From Phenylobacterium sp. (GTDB taxonomy: Bacteria; Pseudomonadota; Alphaproteobacteria; Caulobacterales; Caulobacteraceae), in contig JADBYZ010000001.1 in assembly GCA_020402745.1 (NCBI GenBank), positions 310,001 to 374,000 on the forward strand: a DNA stretch of 64,000 bases, in the 5' to 3' direction. Position numbers and translations under genes: made by a program. How positions within the stretch are numbered: position 1 is the stretch's first letter; the number at the start of each line of letters is the position of its first letter. This document shows positions 53,504-63,832 of the stretch, piece after piece. Below the pieces are notes generated by a model. That model saw only the letters and a program-made list of their open reading frames with translations. It was not told the origin of the DNA and searched no databases.

Positions 53504-54196
53504 TCATCCTCCGGCGGCCCAACCAGCGTTGTCAGGGCAGTTTTTCGAGGCGTCCAGATGATTCAAAGGGTGGAGTTCTCGGAGAACCGCCACGACCGAC
53601 CGCCGAAACATCTGCTCGATCCGCTCGCCGCCCCCGTCATCAAGGCCATCGAGCCGTCCGCCAAGTTTCATCTCGGCAAAGCCATGCGTGATCGTCCAGA
53701 CGGTATGGACTGTTTCCAGAAAGGCGACGGGCGCCGGGCTGTCCGCGTGCACCTCGCCCTCGACCAATGAAATCGACCGCGCGAAATGGTCAAAGGCGGC
53801 CTGACCCGCCCGGTCAAGCTCGGCAGAGCCCTGGCAGATCATGTCCGAGCCAAAGATCAGACGGAACATGGCGGGGTGGGTTTGCGCAAAGTCGATATAG
53901 CCAAGGCCCGAGGCGACCACCCGTTCGGCTGGGTCAACGATGTCTCGCGACCGGGTCTCCATCGCCGCAAGCACTTGGTCGAAGGCCCGCACGCCCAGTG
54001 CGACCAGCAGCCCCTGCGTATCACCGAAATGATGAGATGGTGCGGAGTGGCTGACCCCGACTCGAGCAGCGACCCGGCGCAACGAAAAGCCCTGCACCCC
54101 GCCACCCGTCAGTTCCGCCTCAGCGGCGTCGATCAGCGCGCTGCGCAGGTCGCCGTGATGGTAGGTATCACGCTTCTTCTCCACTGAAACGGCCAT
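53504..54196 (-). CDS. TetR family transcriptional regulator
   Basis: 230 residues. The N-terminal TetR helix-turn-helix is clear: FSLRRVAARVGVSHSAPSHH with YHHGDLRSALIDAA before it. The C-terminal helical domain would bind an inducer. It diverges from a medium-chain oxidoreductase gene, and probably controls it. An imperfect inverted repeat (CAGTGGTCAGATT and AATCTGGCCACTG) lies between them. Confidence 0.9.
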   Translation of the reverse strand: MAVSVEKKRDTYHHGDLRSALIDAAEAELTGGGVQGFSLRRVAARVGVSHSAPSHHFGDTQGLLVALGVRAFDQVLAAMETRSRDIVDPAERVVASGLGYIDFAQTHPAMFRLIFGSDMICQGSAELDRAGQAAFDHFARSISLVEGEVHADSPAPVAFLETVHTVWTITHGFAEMKLGGRLDGLDDGGGERIEQMFRRSVVAVLRELHPLNHLDASKNCPDNAGWAAGG

Positions 54197-54214
54197 TGGA
54201 AGCTCCGATCTTTC

Positions 54215-54275
54215 CAGTGGTCAGATTTTAGCTTGACAGCCGATCAGGGTGCAAGGCAGATTAATCTGGCCACTG
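54215..54275. promoter_or_regulatory. Divergent control region with an imperfect inverted repeat
   Basis: CAGTGGTCAGATT at 54215-54227 and AATCTGGCCACTG at 54263-54275 match as an inverted repeat at 12 of 13 positions, separated by 35 bp. The spacer holds TTGACA (54233-54238), a possible -35 for the oxidoreductase. This is a likely TetR binding pair, though looping or two half-sites cannot be told apart. Confidence 0.5.
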
Positions 54276-54349
54276 TCCAGATCGACCGAGAGTCGCTTTC
54301 AACCGTGCCTAAAGGGCGGCCGGCGTCGCTTTGCCCCGGAGAAACAGAA

Positions 54350-55498
54350 ATGCAGCAGCCTAGACCTGACCTCGAGGCCCAGTTAACCACCCCGGCCGTT
54401 CCTGCGCCGCCCACGACCAACCGCAGAGTGACGTTCACCGCCTATGGCGGACCGGAGGTCATCTCCGTCGTGACGGAACCGCAGGTCGAGGCTCCTGGAA
54501 AGGGCATGGCCCGCATCAGGGTCGAAGCGTCCAGCCTAGTCTTCACCGACATGCTGATCCGCCGCAACCTTTATCCGATGCGCAAGACGCTCCCGGGTGA
54601 GACGCTGGGATATGATCTTGTCGGGCGGGTGGAGCAGCTTGGTCCTGGCACGACCGGACCGGCGCCCGGCACAAGGATCGCAACGCTGACGCAGGTCGGC
54701 GGCGGGCAAGACTGGGTCAGTCTGCCGGCCGAAACCCTGATCCCGGTGCCCAACCATCTTGATCCATTGCAAGTCGAGCCGCTGATCCTGAGCTACATGA
54801 CGGCCTATCAATGCCTGACGCGCGAGGCCCGGGTGGCGCCGGGCGATCAGATCCTCGTCGTGGCCGCCACCGGCGCGGTGGGGCTGGCGGCGCTTGATCT
54901 CGCGCGCGCCATGGGCCTGAGGGCCACGGGCGTCGCTTCATCGGCCCGGCGACAGCTGGTGGAATCGATGGGGGCCGACTTCATCGCCTATGATCAGCCC
55001 GGCGCATCCCCTGACGTCGACCGGGCGGCCAAAGCGACCGGTGGTTTTGCCGCGATCCTCGACGGGGCGGGAGCCGAGCCTTTGCCCGCGTTCCTGCGCC
55101 GTCTGGCGCCGGGCGGGCACTATGTGGCCTTTGGCTTCACCTCTCACCTGCGGCACGGCGGCGTCGATGCGAAGGGCCTAGCCGTTTTGTTGGGCAAGAT
55201 GAAGCTAGGTTTCAGTATCCTGCGCGTCCTGCTGGCACGACGGCGCAACCCAAACGTCCATTTCTACGATATCTCGGGCCGCCGCGAGGCGCATCCCGAC
55301 TGGTTCCGTGACGATCTGATTGCCCTGATGGACCTGCTTTCCGAAGGTCGTATCTCCCCCCATATCGCCGGAATCTTTAAGCCCGACCGGGCCGCAGAGG
55401 CGCATCGACTGATCGAGGAAGGCGCCGTGACTGGTCGCCTTGTTCTGGACCTCAGACACAATCCCAAACCAAGCCCCACGCAGCCCGAAAGGACCTGA
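54350..55498 (+). CDS. Zinc-independent medium-chain oxidoreductase (quinone-reductase type)
   Basis: 382 residues. The GroES-like domain has TAYGGPEVISVVTEPQ and the Rossmann domain AATGAVGLAALDLARAMG. There is no Cys/His zinc pair at the usual positions, as in NADPH:quinone reductase-like members. Substrate is unknown; divergence from TetR suggests stress-induced detoxification. ATG 54350 has GGAGA upstream. A plausible ribosome-binding site and ATG follow directly (55503) but the frame ends after 6 codons. Confidence 0.88.
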   Translation: MQQPRPDLEAQLTTPAVPAPPTTNRRVTFTAYGGPEVISVVTEPQVEAPGKGMARIRVEASSLVFTDMLIRRNLYPMRKTLPGETLGYDLVGRVEQLGPGTTGPAPGTRIATLTQVGGGQDWVSLPAETLIPVPNHLDPLQVEPLILSYMTAYQCLTREARVAPGDQILVVAATGAVGLAALDLARAMGLRATGVASSARRQLVESMGADFIAYDQPGASPDVDRAAKATGGFAAILDGAGAEPLPAFLRRLAPGGHYVAFGFTSHLRHGGVDAKGLAVLLGKMKLGFSILRVLLARRRNPNVHFYDISGRREAHPDWFRDDLIALMDLLSEGRISPHIAGIFKPDRAAEAHRLIEEGAVTGRLVLDLRHNPKPSPTQPERT

Positions 55499-55545
55499 AA
55501 CCATGCCCGCAACCAAGAGTTAAAACGCCTCTGTGACCACTGAAA

Positions 55546-55783
55546 TGTTGATTGTCACTCAGAACTGACCCGGGATTGTCATCGAGAAGTGACCCGTTTT
55601 GGTATTATGGTTTGAGGTTTATGCCGGGGTCAAGATGGCGGGTTTCTCCTTTCTGGTTTTGGCTGCGGCAGAACTGGCCTTGAACCGGAAGCTGTCGTTG
55701 CCGGTTTCAAGGATATGGCAGCGATGGGTGAGGCGATCGAGCAGCGCGGTGGTCATCTTGGCGTCAGCGAGCACGACACACGC
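55546..55783 (-). mobile_element. IS21-family remnant: one end and IstB C terminus
   Basis: Two imperfect 21-bp direct repeats (ATTGTCACTCAGAACTGACC at 55551-55570 and ATTGTCATCGAGAAGTGACC at 55575-55594) next to a TGT at 55546 are the multiple terminal repeats typical of IS21-type ends. On the minus strand, from about 55783 to 55619, the frame reads [20 protein letters not shown] and [16 protein letters not shown], the end of IstB. No IstA and no second end were found, so the element is dead. Confidence 0.8.
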
Positions 55784-55893
55784 GTTCAATGCCCACCGAT
55801 AGCTCTCGATAGGCATTGGCAATATTATTTCTATTTTTCCGGTGGTTAGGTCGCGCTCGGGCGTAGTTTCGGATACCCTCGGATGGGCAAAAG
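55784..55893. other. AT-rich gap next to guaA, no gene found
   Basis: About 110 bp between the IS21 remnant and the guaA stop, richer in A and T than its surroundings (for example CAATATTATTTCTATTTTTCC). No gene, terminator or RNA was recognised; it may be leftover foreign DNA. Confidence 0.5.
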
Positions 55894-57456
55894 TTATTCC
55901 CACTCAATCGTCCCCGGCGGCTTCGACGTCACGTCGTAGACCACCCGGTTCACACCCCTCACCTCATTGATGATCCGGGTGGCGCAGCGGCCGAGAACTT
56001 CCCAGGGGAATTCGAAGAAGTCGGCGGTCATGCCGTCGGTGGAGGTCACGGCGCGTAGGGCCAGCACGTCTTCGTAGGTCCGGGCGTCGCCCATCACGCC
56101 CACGGTCTTGACCGGTAGCAACACGGCGAAGGCCTGCCAGATGCTGTCGTAGAGGCCCGCCTTGCGGATCTCCTCCAGATAGATGGCGTCGGCCTTCTGC
56201 AGGACGGCCACCTTTCCCGGCGTGATCTCGCCGGGGATACGGATGGCCAGGCCCGGCCCCGGGAAGGGGTGGCGGCCCACGAACTGCGGCGGAAGGCCCA
56301 GCTCCACGCCCAGGACGCGGACCTCGTCCTTGAAGAGTTCGCGCAGGGGCTCGACCAGTTTGAGCTTCATGTATTCGGGCAGGCCGCCCACATTGTGATG
56401 GCTCTTGATCACCGCCGAGGGCCCGCCCCGGGCCGAGACGCTCTCGATCACGTCCGGATAGAGAGTGCCCTGGGCCAGGAAGGCCGCGCCCTCGATCTTC
56501 GCCGCTTCGCGGTCGAAGACGTCGACGAAGAGGCGCCCGATGGTCTTGCGCTTGGTCTCCGGGTCGGTGACGCCTTTGAGCTCGCCCAGGAAAAGATCAC
56601 CGGCATCCACGTGTACGAGCGGGATGTTGTAGTGATCCCGGAACATGGTCACGACCTGTTCGGCCTCGTTCTGGCGCAACAGGCCCGTGTCCACGAAGAC
56701 GCAGGTCAGCTGGTCGCCGATGGCCTCGTGGATCAGGACGGCGGCGACCGAGGAGTCCACCCCGCCGGACAGGCCGCAGATCACCCTGCCCTCACCCACC
56801 TGCTCGCGGATCCGGGCGACGGATTCCTGCCGGAAGGAGGCCATGGTCCAGTCGCCGGACAGGCCGGCAATGCGGTGGGTGAAGTTGCGCAGGATCAGGG
56901 CCCCGCGGGGCGTGTGGGCGACCTCCGGGTGGAACTGGACGCCATAGAACCGCCGGCCCTCGTCGGCGATGACGGCGAAGGGGCTGCCCTCGGAAGAGGC
57001 GACCACCTCGAAGCCCGGCGGAATGGCGGTGACCTTGTCGCCATGGCTCATCCAGACGACCTCACGGTCGCCGACCTCGCCCAGGCCGTGCAGCAGGGGC
57101 GATTCCCGCTCGATGCGGATCTCGGCGCGGCCGAACTCCCGGTCATGGCCACCCTCAACCCGGCCGCCCAACTGGGCGCAGAGGGTCATCTCGCCATAGC
57201 AGATGCCCAGGACCGGGACGCCTAGGCCGAACACCCGGTCGGTGACCGAGGGGCTGTCGTCCTCGTGCACGCTGGCGGGGCCGCCCGACAGGATCACCGC
57301 CTTGGGCGCGAAGGCGTCCAGCATGGCCTCGATACGGTCGTAGGGATGGATCTCACAGTAGACGCCACTCTCACGAAGCCGCCGGGCGATCAGCTGGGTT
57401 ACCTGGCTGCCGAAATCGACGATCAGGACGCGTTCATGGACGGGGGCGGCGGTCAT
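55894..57456 (-). CDS. guaA: GMP synthase (glutamine-hydrolysing)
   Basis: Makes GMP from XMP. The N-terminal class I amidotransferase domain has Cys86 in LGICYGEM and the downstream VQFHPEV with His/Glu. The ATP-pyrophosphatase domain has [15 protein letters not shown]. The C-terminal dimerisation domain ends [11 protein letters not shown]. 520 residues. Position 90 is Met where other GuaA have Gln. Start ATG 57456 overlaps the rsmB stop by 4 nt; the much longer in-frame upstream run lies inside rsmB and is rejected. Confidence 0.95.
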   Translation of the reverse strand: MTAAPVHERVLIVDFGSQVTQLIARRLRESGVYCEIHPYDRIEAMLDAFAPKAVILSGGPASVHEDDSPSVTDRVFGLGVPVLGICYGEMTLCAQLGGRVEGGHDREFGRAEIRIERESPLLHGLGEVGDREVVWMSHGDKVTAIPPGFEVVASSEGSPFAVIADEGRRFYGVQFHPEVAHTPRGALILRNFTHRIAGLSGDWTMASFRQESVARIREQVGEGRVICGLSGGVDSSVAAVLIHEAIGDQLTCVFVDTGLLRQNEAEQVVTMFRDHYNIPLVHVDAGDLFLGELKGVTDPETKRKTIGRLFVDVFDREAAKIEGAAFLAQGTLYPDVIESVSARGGPSAVIKSHHNVGGLPEYMKLKLVEPLRELFKDEVRVLGVELGLPPQFVGRHPFPGPGLAIRIPGEITPGKVAVLQKADAIYLEEIRKAGLYDSIWQAFAVLLPVKTVGVMGDARTYEDVLALRAVTSTDGMTADFFEFPWEVLGRCATRIINEVRGVNRVVYDVTSKPPGTIEWE

Positions 57457-58737
57457 GCAGGGGTCCTTCCATCGGCCCGGGCCAGGACGGCGACGAAGAA
57501 TCCGTCCGTGTCCGAGGTCGCCGGTGTCAGCCGGAGATAACCTTCCGCCGTGAGGTGCGGAAGCAGGTGCGGCGCCTCCGACGCGGGAAGGATGTGGAAA
57601 TCCGGATGCCGGGTCAGGAGGGCGGCGACCCGGTCTTCGTTCTCCTCGGCCAGGACCGAGCAGGTGACGTAGACGACCCGCCCGCCGGGGCGGACGTAGA
57701 GCACCCCGGCGTCGAGGACGGCGTCCTGGTCGGCCTGGCGGCGGGCCAGGGCCTCGGGCGTCAGGCGCCACTTGGTGTCGGGGTGCCGGCGCCAGGCGCC
57801 GGAGCCTGAGCAGGGCGCATCGATGAAGACCAGGTCCATCCGGCCTTCCAGGTCCTTCAACGGATCTGGCCGCAGGGGCGTGCGGACCTGGAGGTTGCGC
57901 ACCCCCGCCCTCTCCCCACGGCGCACCGTGTCGGCCAGCCGCCGGGCGTCGGAATCGTAGGCATAGACTTGCCCGGTCGAGCCCATGGCGGCCGCCAGGG
58001 CCAGGGTCTTGCCGCCGCCGCCGGCGCAGAGATCCAGCACCTGGGCGCCCTTGACGTCGCCCGCGCAGGCGGCGGCGATCTGGGAGCCGGCGTCCTGGAC
58101 CTCCATCCACCCCTTGACGAACTCGGGCAGGCTCTCGACCGACGGGGTCCGTTCCGCGGCGGCGGGAGGATCGATCCGGAGGGCCAGGGGCAGGTCGGGG
58201 ATGGGATGGGCGCCCAGAGGACCCGTCGCCTTCAGGGCGCGGTCCGGGTCGCTCTTAAGGGTATTGACGCGCAGGTCGACAGGGGCGCGGCGGGCCAGGG
58301 CCTCCGCCTCGCGTCGGGTGCGGTCGCCGAACACACGGGCGAAGGCCGGGGCCAGCCAGTCGGGCAGGTCAGCCGCCACAGCGTCAGGGGCGCCGGCAAG
58401 GTCGCGGGGTTCTGAGAGGCGGGCGGTCTCTTTGGCGCTCAACGTCCCTGGGCCATGCGGCGTCTCCGCGAAGGCGGCCGCAATGCGGTCTGCAGGCCAG
58501 TTCCAGGTCTGGGACAGCACGCCAAGGACGGCGCCTCTGGGACTGTCATCTTCCATCCGCCAGGCCGCCGACCGCCGGCGCCGCAGGACGTCCAGGACGA
58601 GGCCCGCGACAAAGGCGCGATCCCCTGATCCCGCGTATCGGGCGGCGTCACTCCAGGCTTTGAGGGCCAGGCGCGCGGGACGGCGAGCGGTCTCGATCTC
58701 CGTCAGGACGCGGATAGCCGCCTCGATCCGCCCTGCG

Positions 58738-58745
<8 letters not shown>
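57453..58745 (-). CDS. rsmB: 16S rRNA (cytosine967-C5)-methyltransferase
   Basis: 430 residues. The N-terminal NusB-like domain has [14 protein letters not shown]. The SAM site is [19 protein letters not shown], with two catalytic Cys: DAPCSGSG and [11 protein letters not shown], the RsmB/NSUN pattern. It starts at TTG, overlapping the MAPEG stop by 8 nt, and its stop overlaps guaA. Confidence 0.93.
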
Positions 58746-60632
<1,887 letters not shown>

Positions 60633-61367
60633 CTAGCGCCCCCCCGGCGCAAGGCTGGCGGCGGGGCGGCCGCGAAATCCGGTGGCGACGAGGTAGGTCT
60701 CCGAGGAGTCCGCCCGGCTGGCCGGCGGCTTGACGTTGCGGACCTGGGCGAAGCTGCGCTTGAGCCGTGTGATGACCTCGCTGATCTCACCGCCCTGGAA
60801 AGCTTTGGCGATGAAGGCGCCGCCGGGGGGCAGGACGGTCTCGGCAAAGTCAACCGCCGCATCGATCAGCCCGACGATCCGGAGGTGATCCGTCCTGCGA
60901 TGTCCCACCGTATTGGGCGCCATGTCGGACATCACGAGGTCGGGGGCGCCGCCCAGGAGCGCCACAAGCTCGTCGCCGCAAGCCGGGTCTGTGAAGTCCA
61001 TCTGCAGCAGGACAGCCGGCGGCAGGGGCTCCACCGGGAGAAGATCGACACCGACAATCTGGGTGACGCCGCGCTCAATGGCCACCTGCGTCCAGCCCCC
61101 CGGGGCGGCGCCGAGGTCGATGACCCTCTGGCCGGGCTTCAGGAGCCCGAAGCGGTCGGCGATGTCCGTCAGCTTGTAGGCGGCCCGGCTGCGATAGCCA
61201 TGTGCGCGGGCCTTTGCGGACCAGGGATCATTGATCTGGCGTGAAAGCCAGGCCTGGGAGGACGGCGTGCGCATCTTGGCGGTCTTCAGGCGCGCCGGCT
61301 TGCCGCGGCCCTCCTCTGTTCCGCCATTGGGTGCGCGGACCATGCGCCGACGGGGAGGCTCAGTCAT
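60633..61367 (-). CDS. rlmE: 23S rRNA (uridine2552-2'-O)-methyltransferase
   Basis: FtsJ/RrmJ, methylates U2552 in the 23S rRNA A-loop late in 50S assembly. 244 residues with an N-terminal basic region, Lys in SRAAYKL, SAM motif [13 protein letters not shown], Asp in [13 protein letters not shown] and Lys in AKAFQGG, giving the K-D-K-E tetrad with Glu in SSETYLVA. Overlaps ppx/gppA by 4 nt. Confidence 0.95.
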   Translation of the reverse strand: MTEPPRRRMVRAPNGGTEEGRGKPARLKTAKMRTPSSQAWLSRQINDPWSAKARAHGYRSRAAYKLTDIADRFGLLKPGQRVIDLGAAPGGWTQVAIERGVTQIVGVDLLPVEPLPPAVLLQMDFTDPACGDELVALLGGAPDLVMSDMAPNTVGHRRTDHLRIVGLIDAAVDFAETVLPPGGAFIAKAFQGGEISEVITRLKRSFAQVRNVKPPASRADSSETYLVATGFRGRPAASLAPGGR

Positions 61368-62452
61368 TTCGCCGCGCCCCGTCTGCGGCCGCGCCGGCGT
61401 GATCTTTGACCTGCCGCCATCATTGAAAGGAGAAGGCCCTCCCGCAGCCCTCGATCGGCCACCCTCAACCGCTCACAGGGCCAGAGTTCCTGCACGGCCT
61501 GCAGGATCGCGGCCCCGGCCAGAACAAGGTCCGCCCGCTCAGGTCCTATGCAGGGCTGCGCCGTTCGCTCCGCCAGGCTCATGCGGATGATCCGCTCCAC
61601 CACGGCCTCACAGTCATCGCGGCTCATCCAGATCCCATCCACCCGGCTGCGATCATAGCGGGGCAGGTTGAGATGAAGACCCGCGAGGCTGGTGATCGCG
61701 CCGGATGTGCCAACAATGTGCGCCCGACCAGCGTCGAAGGCCGAACGGAGATTTTCAGCGCCGGTGAAACCTTCCAACTGGCTGCGGAAAGCTTCAACCA
61801 TTCGCCGGAACCAAACCTCCGAGGGATCAGGCCCCTCGGGAAACTGCTCAGCCAGCGTTACGACGCCCAGAGGGATGGAACGCCAAGCCCTGATCGGAGG
61901 TCGTGCCGGCGCGAGCGGCGCAAAGCGACCGCGATCGGCAAGATCCACCCACGACAACTCGGTTGAGCCGCCTCCGACATCCACCACAAGGGCTGCGTCG
62001 GCCTCTCGATCGAGGAGGTTCAGGCAACCAGCGACGGACAGATGCGCCTCTTCCTTCGGCGAAATCACCTCGAGATGGAGCCCGGTTTCAGAAGCCACGC
62101 GCTCGATGAATTCAGCGCCGTTCTTGGCGGCTCGGCAGGCCTGGGTGGCGATGGCCTTGAACCGGGTCACCTCCCGTCGGCGGATCTTGTCCGCACTTAC
62201 CCGAAGCGCGGCCAGGGCTCGGTCCATCGCCGCCTCCGAGAGCCGGCCGGACTGGGAAAGACCTTCCCCGAGCCGGACAATCCGGGAGTAAGCGTCGACG
62301 ACACGAAAGCCACGCCCGGCGGGCGTTGCGATCAGCAGACGACAATTGTTTGTGCCCAGGTCCAGAGCCCCGTAGAGCTCCCGTCCGCCCATTCCTGCGC
62401 CCTTCTCCCGGCCGTTCTGCGCGGCGCGGGGCGCGCTCGGCGCCTCTGACAT
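61364..62452 (-). CDS. Exopolyphosphatase / guanosine pentaphosphate phosphatase
   Basis: Ppx/GppA family, 362 residues, actin-like fold. GALDLGTNNCRLLIA is the phosphate-1 loop, VVDVGGGSTELSWVDL the second, and FKAIATQACRAAKN lies between. Length is about 150 short of E. coli Ppx (no C-terminal HD part), as in many alphaproteobacteria. Could hydrolyse polyphosphate or pppGpp; the sequence alone does not decide. First gene of the operon leading to guaA. ATG 62452. Confidence 0.85.
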   Translation of the reverse strand: MSEAPSAPRAAQNGREKGAGMGGRELYGALDLGTNNCRLLIATPAGRGFRVVDAYSRIVRLGEGLSQSGRLSEAAMDRALAALRVSADKIRRREVTRFKAIATQACRAAKNGAEFIERVASETGLHLEVISPKEEAHLSVAGCLNLLDREADAALVVDVGGGSTELSWVDLADRGRFAPLAPARPPIRAWRSIPLGVVTLAEQFPEGPDPSEVWFRRMVEAFRSQLEGFTGAENLRSAFDAGRAHIVGTSGAITSLAGLHLNLPRYDRSRVDGIWMSRDDCEAVVERIIRMSLAERTAQPCIGPERADLVLAGAAILQAVQELWPCERLRVADRGLREGLLLSMMAAGQRSRRRGRRRGAAK

Positions 62453-62545
62453 GGACCCTGGTCCCACCTCGGCGCAACAAACCGCCGCGCCACTCCTCTT
62501 TTAGCCTATCCGAGAGCCGGTCCGGCCGAAAGGCGTCTTGCGGCC

Positions 62546-62569
62546 TTGACGGTTTGAATTAGGTATAGG
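62546..62569 (+). promoter_or_regulatory. Candidate promoter of hspQ
   Basis: TTGACG (62546-62551) and TATAGG (62564-62569), 12-bp spacer, which is short for a classical sigma-70 promoter but within the range of Caulobacter housekeeping promoters. No clear heat-shock box was seen. Confidence 0.35.
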
Positions 62570-62600
62570 CGGTGGCTCTCCTGAGCCGGAGCTCCGAGTG

Positions 62601-62975
62601 ATGAATATCCAGAATTCCCCGCGCGGCGACCGAGCCACCCCCCCGTCCATCGTTCGCGAGGCGAAGTTCGCCATCGGCGACGTGGTGAAGCACCGCGTCT
62701 TCCCGTTCCGGGGGGTGATCTTTGACGTGGATCCGACCTTCAACAACACCGAAGAGTGGTGGCTCTCCATCCCCGAGCACGTGCGTCCCCGGAAGGACCA
62801 GCCCTTCTACCACCTGCTGGCCGAGAACGAGGAAAGCGCCTACGTGGCCTATGTGTCCGAGCAGAACCTGCTGGCGGATGAGACAGGCGAGCCGGTCGGT
62901 CACCCGCAGACCCCGGAAATCTTTGAGGCCTTTGAGCCGGGCCGTTATCGCCTGCGCCCCCGCATCAGCAACTAG
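62601..62975 (+). CDS. hspQ: Heat shock protein HspQ
   Basis: 124-residue HspQ/hemimethylated-DNA-binding family. FAIGDVVKHRVFPFRGVIFDVDP, YHLLAENEESAYVAYVSEQNL and a C-terminal FEPGRYRLRPRI match. In enterobacteria HspQ is a specificity factor for Lon protease; here the role is inferred. ATG 62601 with GGAGCT upstream. It is divergent from ppx/gppA and its stop overlaps the next gene on the other strand by 4 nt. Confidence 0.9.
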   Translation: MNIQNSPRGDRATPPSIVREAKFAIGDVVKHRVFPFRGVIFDVDPTFNNTEEWWLSIPEHVRPRKDQPFYHLLAENEESAYVAYVSEQNLLADETGEPVGHPQTPEIFEAFEPGRYRLRPRISN

Positions 62976-63832
62976 CGCCCGGGCCCTGTCTCCAGGGCCT
63001 TGAAGTCTCCACCGAAGGCCACCGTCTTGGACATCTGGCTTGCGACCGGTTGAAAACCCACATCGGCCGCAGGTGCGGGCGCCTCTGCCACCGTATGACG
63101 GAGCCGGCCAATTCCCGTCACTTCCACCTCCATTACGTCTCCGGGGGCCATGGGGCGCGAACCCGCGGGCGTTCCGGTCAGGACGATATCACCTGGCTGT
63201 AGGGTGACATGCCGAGAGATATCGGCGAGGAGATAGTCGATTCCATTCAGCATCTCGCTTACCGGACCCTCCTGCACGACCACTCCATTTCGGTAGGTCC
63301 TCAGGACCTGGTCGCGGATATCGACCCCGGCGACGACGCCGGGCCCGATTGGGCAGAAGCCGTCATGCCCCTTGACCCGAAACATGGAGCCGGCGTCGGT
63401 CTCCCGATAGTCATGCAGACCAACGTCATTGGCGGGAGCGAAGCCGGCGAGATACTCCCACGCCTCGGCCACGGGTACGTTGCGCATCGGCCGTCCGACA
63501 ACCGCGGCGATTTCGCCTTCGAAGTTCAGGAGTTCGCAACCTGTCGGCCGGCGCACCACACCCCCATGGCCTAGAACTGTTGTTGGTGGCTTAAGGAAAT
63601 AGGACGGCTCGGTGCCCATCGGTAGGCCAAACTCCAGTCGGCGGGACTCATAGTTCATGTGAATGCAGACTATCAGTCTTGGATCTACAGGTGGTAGATG
63701 ACTCGTTGTCTCGGGATCGAGCCGACGTCCGTCACCTAGCAAGAGTTCGCCTTCCGACAAGGTCGCGAACATTGCTCGTCCGTCATGAAAAATGCGCCTC
63801 AGCTCCCTACGCGGACCTTCAAACAGATTCAT
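62972..63832 (-). CDS. Fumarylacetoacetate hydrolase family protein
   Basis: 286 residues. An N-terminal extension, then the FAH core: HMNYESRRLEFG, SYFLKPPTTVLGHGG, LNFEGEIAAVVGR, APANDVGLHDYRE, VKGHDGFCPIGP and LTGTPAGSRPM. The Glu/Asp metal ligands are visible in FEGE and later. Such enzymes open or isomerise ring-cleavage products in aromatic degradation; the exact substrate is unclear. ATG 63832 lies within the 3' end of the preceding partial gene. Confidence 0.88.
   Translation of the reverse strand: MNLFEGPRRELRRIFHDGRAMFATLSEGELLLGDGRRLDPETTSHLPPVDPRLIVCIHMNYESRRLEFGLPMGTEPSYFLKPPTTVLGHGGVVRRPTGCELLNFEGEIAAVVGRPMRNVPVAEAWEYLAGFAPANDVGLHDYRETDAGSMFRVKGHDGFCPIGPGVVAGVDIRDQVLRTYRNGVVVQEGPVSEMLNGIDYLLADISRHVTLQPGDIVLTGTPAGSRPMAPGDVMEVEVTGIGRLRHTVAEAPAPAADVGFQPVASQMSKTVAFGGDFKALETGPGR
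62982..63002. terminator. Weak hairpin in the hspQ / FAA-hydrolase overlap
   Basis: GGCCCTG (62982-62988) and CAGGGCC (62993-62999), loop TCTC, then TT. It lies in the FAA-hydrolase 3' end and just after the hspQ stop. No T-run, so termination is uncertain. Confidence 0.4.

Noticed and set aside
57457-58110. In-frame extension of GuaA making a 738-residue protein
   Set aside because: The extra part runs through rsmB in another frame, is Arg/Gly/Pro-rich noise, and ATG 57456 gives the standard GuaA start.
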